Below are positions 1 to 5,352 of a stretch of 8,926 bases of DNA, one piece after another (the stretch's first letter is position 1; the number at the start of each line of letters is the position of its first letter). The stretch lies in assembly GCA_030836345.1 (NCBI GenBank), contig JAURQA010000198.1:1-8926 (forward strand), read 5' to 3'. The notes under the pieces are model-generated. The model ran no database searches. It saw nothing but the letters and a program-made list of their open reading frames with translations, and was not told where the DNA came from. Position numbers and translations under genes: made by a program. The DNA is from Bacteroidota bacterium (GTDB lineage: Bacteria > Bacteroidota > Bacteroidia > NS11-12g > UBA955).

Positions 1-35
1 ATGTTTTTATCAATTTTCTTAAACAAATTTGTAAC

Positions 36-584
36 ATGATCAAATCAATTAATAATCCATTCGATAAAAATATGAAAGGTGAGTTAAAACACCTAAAGCA
101 TTATGCGCTTTCATTAACGATGAATATTGATGATGCACAAGATCTAATGCAAGAAACAGTGTTAAAAGCCTATCGGTACAAAAGTAAATTTGTTGAAGGC
201 ACTAATTTACGAGGATGGTTATTTACAATATTAAAAAATACATTCATAAACAATTACAGGAAAGCCTCGAAAAGAAAAACATTTTTAGATGGGACAGATA
301 ACTCATATTTCTTAGACTCCAACGCCTCCAGCGTTAGCAACCAAGGAGAGATGTCTTTTATAAGAAAAGATCTGGAAACAGCCTTTGATTCCCTTCCCGA
401 AGATTTGAAAAGTGCATTCTTGATGAATTCTGAAGGATATAAATATCATGAAATTGCAGAAAAGTTTAATATTCCATTAGGGACTGTAAAAACACGTATT
501 TTCATGGCTCGTAAGATATTAAGGACTAAATTAGCTTCGTACGCATCCTTATATGGGTTAGAGTATACCAGAGGCCAGAGCTAA
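36..584 (+). CDS. ECF-type RNA polymerase sigma factor
   Basis: Small sigma-70 family factor of 182 residues that would direct RNA polymerase to a specific promoter set. Sigma region 2 spans about residues 16-78, with the DAQDLMQET stretch (34-41) that follows the core-binding helix and the promoter-melting/-10 part at LRGWLFTILKNTFINNYRK (58-76). A variable linker follows, then region 4 at about 113-166 with a helix-turn-helix (YHEIAEKFNIPLGTVKTRI, 137-155). No region 1 or 3 is present, as expected for ECF factors, and no extra C-terminal domain is seen. The frame is open to the left window edge, so the start is not fixed: ATG at 36 is the first available start and ATG at 72 (Met13) is possible, since the first 12 residues are not clearly part of region 2. 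Related sigma genes in Bacteroidota often sit beside carotenoid genes, which fits the lycopene cyclase 70 bases downstream. No soluble anti-sigma gene is visible. Target promoters cannot be told from sequence. Confidence 0.93.
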   Translation: MIKSINNPFDKNMKGELKHLKHYALSLTMNIDDAQDLMQETVLKAYRYKSKFVEGTNLRGWLFTILKNTFINNYRKASKRKTFLDGTDNSYFLDSNASSVSNQGEMSFIRKDLETAFDSLPEDLKSAFLMNSEGYKYHEIAEKFNIPLGTVKTRIFMARKILRTKLASYASLYGLEYTRGQS

Positions 585-599
585 TCTGTTGATTAAGTT

Positions 600-630
600 T
601 TTTAAGCCTTCCCCTCTTTCATTACCTTTG
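600..630 (+). promoter_or_regulatory. Possible Bacteroidota promoter before the lycopene cyclase
   Basis: TACCTTTG at 623-630 is an exact match to the Bacteroidota -7 motif TAnnTTTG. A T-rich TTTT at 600-603 lies 19 bases upstream, where the -33 TTTG would be, so that half is only three of four. Transcription would start a few bases after 630, between the motif and ATG 655. This supports both a separate promoter and the downstream ATG. The motif is short and could occur by chance in AT-rich DNA. Confidence 0.3.
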
Positions 631-654
631 CTAATACTCTACTGTGTAACATCG

Positions 655-1338
655 ATGAAGTGGTATTATTTTTTAATCAATTTATTTTCAATTTTAGGTC
701 CTCTAACACTATCCTTTGATAAAAGGGTTGCATTTTTTAAAAAAATACAAGTGATCCTTTGGAGTTTTTCCATACCATCTTTCATTTATATTATTTGGGA
801 TGTTGCCTTTACTAAATTGGGAGTATGGGAATTTAACCCCATCTATGTTTCGGGGTTTTATGTGTTCAGCCTTCCTTGGGAAGAATATTTTTTCTTTCTA
901 GCAATTCCATATGCTTGCCTGTTCATATATGCCTGTTTAAGACATTATGCCCCGTCACTAAAAAATAATAGAGTAGCAAAAACCATGAGCACACTGCTCG
1001 CTGCAGTTGCTTTGCTTATTGTATTTCAAAATTTTGATCGTTTGTATACAGCGATAACATTTGGGCTTCTCTCTTTCACCTTATTTAATTTCATTCTCAA
1101 CAACACTGAATATTTAAGTCATGCACTTATCGCTTGGCTTGTGGCCATTATTCCCATGCTTGTTGTAAATGGTTTACTCACAGGTTTACCGGTACTCATC
1201 TATGATAACAGCCAAAATTTAGGTATACGAATTGGAACCATTCCTTTGGAAGATTTTTTCTACAACCTTGTGTATATGCTATGGATGATTGGGCTTTACG
1301 AGAGAAAGTTGAAAAGACAAACATCTGAACTTACCTAA
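655..1338 (+). CDS. crtYcd: Lycopene cyclase, fused two-domain (CrtYc-CrtYd type) membrane protein
   Basis: Integral membrane enzyme expected to form beta-ionone rings on lycopene, giving gamma/beta-carotene in carotenoid pigment synthesis. The protein from ATG 655 is 227 residues with about seven hydrophobic segments. The first half has the family pattern WD (48-49), GVWEFNP (56-62) and LPWEEYFFF (73-81) followed by an IPYACLFIY helix. The second half repeats the pattern with IPLEDFFYN (196-204), so two heterodimer-type domains are fused, as is usual in Bacteroidota, archaea and the fungal bifunctional enzymes. The acidic pairs E76/E77 and E199/D200 are the likely catalytic residues by family analogy. 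The frame is open back to a TTG at 589, but ATG 655 gives the family-typical N-terminus (MKWYYFLINLF..LSFDKRV), and the extra 22 residues would overlap a candidate promoter. It follows the sigma factor gene by 70 bases and probably belongs to a carotenoid locus extending left of the window. Confidence 0.88.
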   Translation: MKWYYFLINLFSILGPLTLSFDKRVAFFKKIQVILWSFSIPSFIYIIWDVAFTKLGVWEFNPIYVSGFYVFSLPWEEYFFFLAIPYACLFIYACLRHYAPSLKNNRVAKTMSTLLAAVALLIVFQNFDRLYTAITFGLLSFTLFNFILNNTEYLSHALIAWLVAIIPMLVVNGLLTGLPVLIYDNSQNLGIRIGTIPLEDFFYNLVYMLWMIGLYERKLKRQTSELT

Positions 1339-1357
1339 AATGAGGAATCCAGATTAC

Positions 1358-1376
1358 TTATTGGGAAGTCCAATAA
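1358..1376 (+). other. Small hairpin after the lycopene cyclase gene
   Basis: TTATTGG (1358-1364) and CCAATAA (1370-1376) form a perfect 7-bp stem around a GAAGT loop, 20 bases after the cyclase stop. No T-tract follows, so it is not a standard intrinsic terminator; it may stabilise the 3' end or weakly attenuate transcription. Confidence 0.35.
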
Positions 1377-1400
1377 CAATTCATGGATTAAAATTGGTAC

Positions 1401-1408
1401 TATATTTG
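1401..1408 (+). promoter_or_regulatory. Candidate -7 promoter element before the M48 protease gene
   Basis: TATATTTG matches TAnnTTTG exactly, 16 bases before ATG 1425. No convincing TTG or TTTG is present at the expected -33 distance (17-23 bases upstream), so only half of the promoter can be supported. Confidence 0.3.
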
Positions 1409-1424
1409 AATTACACATAACAAT

Positions 1425-2237
1425 ATGAAGGTGCTTAATAGACCAAATCTAAAATTAATCCTAATTCCACTTCTGGCTGCTAGCTTAACCTATTTGCAAT
1501 CATGCAAAGATGAAGATGGAGATATTAATCTTTTTAGTGTGTCAGATGACTTAGCTTTTGGTGCACAAACAGCGGAACAGATAGACAATGATTCCAGCTT
1601 TTCGATCATAGATTCGGCAAGTAATGTTGAGGCTTATGCATACATCTATGCTATGAGAGATAAAATCTTAAATACCCAATTATTAACGTATACAGATCAG
1701 TTTCCATGGAGGATACGCTTGGTGAATGATGAAGTTCTCAATGCCTTTTGCACGCCCGGCGGATACATTTATGTATATACGGGATTAATTAAGTTTCTGG
1801 AATATGAAAGTGAGTTGGCTGGAGTAATGGGTCATGAAATGGCTCATGCAGATAAAAGGCATAGTACAGATGCTCTGAGTAGGCAATATGGGATTTCGCT
1901 AATGCTCGATATTATCTTTGGTAAGGATAAGGGGCAACTGGCCAGAATTGCCTCTGGATTAAAAGATTTACAATACAGCAGAAAAAACGAAGCGGAAGCA
2001 GATGAATATTCTGTCATATGGCTAAATGCTACGGATTGGGATGCAAAAGGAGCCGCGGGATTTTTTCAAAAACTTATTGACCAAGGCCAATCTGGGGGAA
2101 CCCCTCAATTTTTGAGTACACATCCAGACCCAGGAAATAGAGTACAGGCTATAACCGACAAATGGATTGAATTGGGGTCTAAACCAGGGGTACAAAATCA
2201 GGCTGAATACACAAGCTTTAAATCCATTTTACCCTAA
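1425..2237 (+). CDS. M48 family zinc metalloprotease, lipoprotein
   Basis: Envelope-anchored zinc endopeptidase of 270 residues. The N-terminus has a basic start, a hydrophobic segment (residues 11-24) and a lipobox LQSC ending at Cys27, predicting cleavage by signal peptidase II and lipid attachment. The acidic residues right after the Cys (KDEDGD) recall the export signal that sends lipoproteins to the cell surface in Bacteroidota, so surface display is possible. The catalytic domain carries HEMAH (137-141) with E138 as the general base and H137/H141 as zinc ligands, and the downstream NEAEAD motif supplies the third ligand, most likely E189 (ExxxD, 189-193). STHPDPGNRV (231-240) is the conserved loop of the BepA/LoiP-like subgroup. 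Unlike BepA, there is no C-terminal TPR domain, so this is a short catalytic form. Known relatives degrade misfolded or mis-assembled outer-membrane proteins, but the substrate here is unknown. It shares a TAATG stop/start overlap with the peptidoglycan hydrolase gene that follows. Confidence 0.92.
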   Translation: MKVLNRPNLKLILIPLLAASLTYLQSCKDEDGDINLFSVSDDLAFGAQTAEQIDNDSSFSIIDSASNVEAYAYIYAMRDKILNTQLLTYTDQFPWRIRLVNDEVLNAFCTPGGYIYVYTGLIKFLEYESELAGVMGHEMAHADKRHSTDALSRQYGISLMLDIIFGKDKGQLARIASGLKDLQYSRKNEAEADEYSVIWLNATDWDAKGAAGFFQKLIDQGQSGGTPQFLSTHPDPGNRVQAITDKWIELGSKPGVQNQAEYTSFKSILP

Positions 2238-2722
2238 TGAGGTGGCTCGTGTTTTTATGCATTTCAAGCAGCTCACTGCTCGCTCAAGGAGACTCAAGCA
2301 TAAGACTTTCAGACTCCGTTGAAACGCATATTGTGGCAATTAATAAACTGCTGCTCACCGCGGATAAGCAAATAGGTGTTCCCTATGTATATGGAGGCTG
2401 CTCACCCAAAGGTTTTGATTGCAGCGGATTTATTAAATATTGCTACCAAATTTCTTTAAATAGAACCATTCCTCATCGGTCGGTAGAGATTAGTCAAATG
2501 GGTGTATCCGTATCCCGTCAGGATGCTATACCGGGAGATATTGTTACCTTTACTGGGAGAAGCATCAATGGAAAAGTCGCCCATGTAGGCATGGTATATG
2601 AGGTAAGCAATGAAGCAGTTTACTTTATTCATAGCTCCAGTTCTAAAGGAATTCGAGTTGATCGAATTAATAGTACCTATTGGCAAGAGCGCTTTTTGGA
2701 CATTCGCCATATTTTAGATTAA
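2237..2722 (+). CDS. Exported NlpC/P60 family peptidoglycan hydrolase
   Basis: Secreted cysteine peptidase of 161 residues, expected to cut peptide stems of peptidoglycan (typically D-gamma-glutamyl-diamino acid or cross-link bonds in this family). A short signal peptide ends in SLLAQ, with likely cleavage after Ala16 before Gln17, a common Bacteroidota pattern. The single NlpC/P60 domain fills the rest. The nucleophile is Cys62 in GFDCSGF (59-65), with His116 in VAHVGMV (114-120) and His132 in FIHSSS (130-135) as the other catalytic residues. A second cysteine, Cys55 (YGGCSPKG), lies close to the nucleophile and could be redox-active with it, although that is only an inference. No SH3, LysM or other wall-binding domain is present. 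ATG 2237 overlaps the protease stop by one base (TAATG), suggesting translation by re-initiation from the upstream gene. The two products probably act in the same compartment. Confidence 0.93.
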   Translation: MRWLVFLCISSSSLLAQGDSSIRLSDSVETHIVAINKLLLTADKQIGVPYVYGGCSPKGFDCSGFIKYCYQISLNRTIPHRSVEISQMGVSVSRQDAIPGDIVTFTGRSINGKVAHVGMVYEVSNEAVYFIHSSSSKGIRVDRINSTYWQERFLDIRHILD

Positions 2723-2811
2723 GACTCACATCGACATAATTAATAAAACTAAATCATTCATTTTAGGGGATCTAATTCCCGCGCCCAATAATTAGTGGAC
2801 CCGATTCCCAA

Positions 2812-2837
2812 TTTACGTTTTCGTAAACGTATATTTG
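2812..2837 (+). promoter_or_regulatory. Inverted repeat next to a -7 element upstream of metG
   Basis: ACGTTT-TCGT-AAACGT (2815-2830) is a perfect 6-4-6 inverted repeat, and an alternative stem TTTACG/CGTAAA (2812-2817 with 2822-2827) overlaps it. It runs directly into TATATTTG (2830-2837), an exact TAnnTTTG match 14 bases before the metG start. The repeat sits in the core promoter, where a repressor or activator dimer could bind. No good -33 motif is seen, and the role is inferred from position only. Confidence 0.4.
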
Positions 2838-2851
2838 CCATTCCATAAATT

Positions 2852-4882
2852 ATGTCTAAAACGCTAATTACTGCAGCACTTCCCTATGCAAATGGACCCG
2901 TTCACATTGGCCATATGGCTGGGGTTTACCTTCCATCTGACATTTATGCTCGTTTTTTAAGAAATAAGGGGCAAGAAGTTCTGTTTGTGAGTGGGACAGA
3001 TGAACATGGAGTTCCCATTACCATAAAAGCGGGCAAAGAAAACAAAACACCGCAAGAAGTAGTGAATGAAAACTACGAAACCATTGCCAAAAGTTTTTGG
3101 GGGCTAGGCATCTCCTTTGATGTGTTTAGTCGAACCACCAACGAAACACATTTTAAAACAGCCCAGGATTTTTTTACTGACTTATACCAGCAAGACCTTT
3201 TTATAGAACAAGAAACCGAGCAATATTACGACGAGGAAAACAAGAAATTTTTAGCTGATCGGTATATCATTGGCACCTGTCCCAAATGTGAAAACTCCGA
3301 TGCTTACGGCGATCAATGTGAAAACTGTGGAACTACATTAAGTCCATTAGAATTAAAAAATCCTAAATCGGCCTTAAGCGGAAATAAACCTATAAAGAAA
3401 AAAACCACCAACTGGTACTTACCCTTGGATAAAATTCAATCCGAATTTTTAGAAGAGTGGATTAACAAACAAACCCATTGGAAAAATCAGGTCTTAGGCC
3501 AATGCAAGAGTTGGTTAAAAGATGAACTCAGGCCCCGAGCCATGACCCGCGACTTGAATTGGGGAATACCCGTTCCAGTTAAAAACGCTGCAGGCAAAGT
3601 CCTCTATGTTTGGTTTGAAGCACCCATTGGTTATATCTCGGCCACCAAAGAAAAAAGACCCCATGATTGGGAGAGTTGGTGGAAAGGGAAAGATACAAAC
3701 CTGGTGCACTTCATTGGCAAAGACAATATCGTATTCCATTGCATCATATTCCCGGCCATGCTACATGCGCATTCCGAAGACTATGTACTTCCTCAAAATG
3801 TCCCCGCCAATGAATTCCTAAACCTGGAAGGGAATAAAATTAGCACCAGTAAAAACTGGGCGGTTTGGTTGCATGAATATTTAGAAGAATTTCCCGAAAA
3901 ACAAGATGAACTTCGCTATGTTCTGGCTTCTATTATGCCAGAGAATAAAGATAGCGAGTTTACCTGGGCCGATTATCAAGCTAGGGTAAACGGAGAACTA
4001 GTAGCCATATTCGGTAACTTTGTGAACCGCACCATGGTGCTTACACATAAGTACTATGATGGCGTAATTCCTGCATTGCCTGCCAAAAAATTAGAACAAG
4101 AGATTACTGCAGCCAAGGAAGAAATCTGCCGATTGCACAAAAAAATGTGCGATTCCCTGAGCGCCTATAAATTTAGAGATGCCCTAGCTGCATTTATGGA
4201 TTCCGCCAGGGTTGGTAATAAATTTTTGGCCGATATAGAGCCTTGGAAATTGATTAAAACAGACGAAGAAGCGACCCAAGCAGCCATGGCATTCGCTATG
4301 GATATAACCCAATATTTGGCTTTGGCTTGTGAACCCTTCTTGCCTTTTACCCATCAAAAGTTGAGCACGCAATTAAACTTTATTCCTTTGGAGCACATGA
4401 TCACTCGATTTTGGAATGGAGAATGCTTATTTGGCAACCTAAATGGAGGACATAAAGTGGGGCCTTCTACTTTACTTTACACTAAAGTAGAAGATGTAGA
4501 TATTGAGAAACAGAAAGAAAAATTAGCAGGCATTAAAACAGGATTTAAAATGAAAGAGGAAATACAATTCGAAGATTTTGGCAAAATGCAAATTGTAGTT
4601 GCCAGCATAACCGCAGCAAACAAAGTAGAAAAAGCCGATAAATTACTTCAAATCACTTTGGATGTTGCAGGCACTTCTAGAACTGTTTTGAGTGGCATTG
4701 CCATGCATCATAAACCTGAAGATATCATTGGAAAACAAGTATGCTATTTAGCTAATCTTGCCCCGCGAAAAATGCGCGGAATTACGAGTGAAGGTATGAT
4801 TTTAATGGCTGAAGATGCAGAGGGAAACCTCGTTTTTGTCTCTCCAGAGAAAACCATTAATAGCGGCGCCGAAATCGCATAA
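2852..4882 (+). CDS. metG: Methionyl-tRNA synthetase, long form with C-terminal tRNA-binding domain
   Basis: Cytoplasmic class I aminoacyl-tRNA synthetase that charges tRNA-Met, including the initiator tRNA, with methionine using ATP. It has 676 residues, normal for the dimeric form. The HIGH signature is exact (HIGH, 18-21, within PYANGPVHIGHM). A zinc knuckle in the connective domain has four cysteines, Cys143/Cys146 and Cys156/Cys159 (CPKC, CENC). The KMSKS loop reads KISTS (329-333), a usual bacterial variant. The helical anticodon-binding domain follows at about 370-540. A C-terminal OB-fold of the EMAP-II/Arc1p type runs from about 574 to 676 (start near IQFEDFGKMQIVVA, with PRKMRGITSEGM near the end), which aids tRNA binding and dimerisation. 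All key motifs are intact. The gene appears to be transcribed alone: 129 bases separate it from the peptidase unit and 470 bases from gldA. An inverted repeat with a -7 element lies just upstream. Confidence 0.98.
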   Translation: MSKTLITAALPYANGPVHIGHMAGVYLPSDIYARFLRNKGQEVLFVSGTDEHGVPITIKAGKENKTPQEVVNENYETIAKSFWGLGISFDVFSRTTNETHFKTAQDFFTDLYQQDLFIEQETEQYYDEENKKFLADRYIIGTCPKCENSDAYGDQCENCGTTLSPLELKNPKSALSGNKPIKKKTTNWYLPLDKIQSEFLEEWINKQTHWKNQVLGQCKSWLKDELRPRAMTRDLNWGIPVPVKNAAGKVLYVWFEAPIGYISATKEKRPHDWESWWKGKDTNLVHFIGKDNIVFHCIIFPAMLHAHSEDYVLPQNVPANEFLNLEGNKISTSKNWAVWLHEYLEEFPEKQDELRYVLASIMPENKDSEFTWADYQARVNGELVAIFGNFVNRTMVLTHKYYDGVIPALPAKKLEQEITAAKEEICRLHKKMCDSLSAYKFRDALAAFMDSARVGNKFLADIEPWKLIKTDEEATQAAMAFAMDITQYLALACEPFLPFTHQKLSTQLNFIPLEHMITRFWNGECLFGNLNGGHKVGPSTLLYTKVEDVDIEKQKEKLAGIKTGFKMKEEIQFEDFGKMQIVVASITAANKVEKADKLLQITLDVAGTSRTVLSGIAMHHKPEDIIGKQVCYLANLAPRKMRGITSEGMILMAEDAEGNLVFVSPEKTINSGAEIA

Positions 4883-4893
4883 ATTTTTAGCTC

Positions 4894-4917
4894 TAACCAT
4901 TGCTATTCAATTGGTTA
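4894..4917 (+). other. Hairpin just after the metG stop
   Basis: TAACCATTG (4894-4902) pairs with CAATTGGTTA (4908-4917) in a 9-bp stem with one bulged T (4911) and a CTATT loop. A T-run appears only about 14 bases later (4932-4936), so it is a poor intrinsic terminator; it may protect the metG mRNA end. Confidence 0.4.
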
Positions 4918-5037
4918 CAACAAAATACAACTTTTTAAATTTTATGCTTATTTGCTTCTTTTGGCATGTTATTTGTTTCCTTCCAAAGTAATTACTACGA
5001 AACATTCAAAGAACATTTCAAAACATACGCTTTAAAC

Positions 5038-5058
5038 CTAAGCATCAAATCTAAGCAT
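5038..5058 (+). repeat. Short direct repeat CTAAGCAT x2
   Basis: CTAAGCAT occurs at 5038-5045 and 5051-5058, 13 bases apart, immediately before the 10-bp inverted repeat. It may be a binding site or chance; two copies only. Confidence 0.35.
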
Positions 5059-5059
5059 G

Positions 5060-5092
5060 CCATAAGTGGCATATAATTTAATCCACTTATGG
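5060..5092. repeat. Perfect 10-bp inverted repeat between metG and gldA
   Basis: CCATAAGTGG (5060-5069) and CCACTTATGG (5083-5092) are exact reverse complements around a 13-base AT-only-but-one loop (5070-5082). No T-tract follows, so it does not look like a terminator. An alternative 5-bp stem, ATGCC (5057-5061) with GGCAT (5068-5072), would exclude it. It could be an RNA stem or a protein-binding site. Confidence 0.55.
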
Positions 5093-5138
5093 TTGGCTTT
5101 GAATCTATTGAAACACTTTCTTAGTTGTTAAGAAAATC

Positions 5139-5167
5139 ATAGCACGGCCTTGCGTCGTGCTATTTTT
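5139..5167 (+). terminator. Intrinsic (Rho-independent) terminator
   Basis: ATAGCACG (5139-5146) and CGTGCTAT (5156-5163) form a perfect 8-bp stem with a 9-base loop, followed by a run of five T (5163-5167, the first one shared with the stem). An A-rich stretch precedes the stem, so it could also weakly stop transcription from the other side. It ends transcripts coming from metG, or a small RNA made in the gap, and isolates the gldAFG operon. Confidence 0.8.
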
Positions 5168-5316
5168 ATGCCCTGGTGTACTTTCAAATTGTAAAATTTT
5201 AGGTAAGACTTGAACCCTGCATTCAAAAAAGCAATACATATATGGGTAAAGAACAATTATTTTTCTTTCTAATTAAAATTTGTGCAATACTTTGGACGTT
5301 ACTAAAGCGAATATTT

Positions 5317-5344
5317 TTTGTACCCCATCAATCACATAACTTTG
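5317..5344 (+). promoter_or_regulatory. Candidate promoter for gldAFG
   Basis: TTTG (5317-5320) and TAACTTTG (5337-5344) match the Bacteroidota -33 and -7 motifs; the spacing of 16 bases is shorter than the usual 19 or so. The start point would fall at or just before TTG 5353, giving a very short leader. If real, it rules out translation from ATG 5242. Confidence 0.35.
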
Positions 5345-5352
5345 CCCTCGCC

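Larger units (their letters stand above)
4883..5352. other. Intergenic region without a convincing gene, rich in secondary structure
   Basis: This 470-base stretch between metG and the chosen gldA start shows no protein gene I can support. It contains a bulged hairpin just after metG, a short direct repeat (5038-5058), a perfect 10-bp inverted repeat (5060-5092), an intrinsic terminator (5139-5167) and a candidate promoter near gldA. TGGCATG (4962-4968) is exactly complementary to CATGCCA (5056-5062), so longer-range pairing is possible. A 36-codon frame (4966-5076) exists but has no supporting features. The part up to the terminator could be a long metG 3' UTR or a small RNA; the remainder is probably the gldA upstream region. 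Confidence 0.6.

Noticed and set aside
2767..2795. Imperfect inverted repeats before metG (CTAATT...AATTAG; GGGA...TCCC)
   Set aside because: Short arms, long loop, no T-tract; not distinguishable from chance and not a convincing terminator of the upstream unit.
4966..5076. 36-codon open frame (MLFVSFQSNYYETFKEHF...) between metG and gldA
   Set aside because: Length is within chance for AT-rich DNA, there is no recognisable domain, and the frame runs into the left arm of the inverted repeat. Kept only as a possibility.
5192..5201. TAAAATTTTA palindrome upstream of gldA
   Set aside because: A ten-base pure-AT palindrome is expected often in DNA this AT-rich.
5200..5225. GGTTCAAGTC on the minus strand, resembling a tRNA T-loop
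   Set aside because: The flanking bases do not form a T stem, and no acceptor, D or anticodon arm can be found around it.
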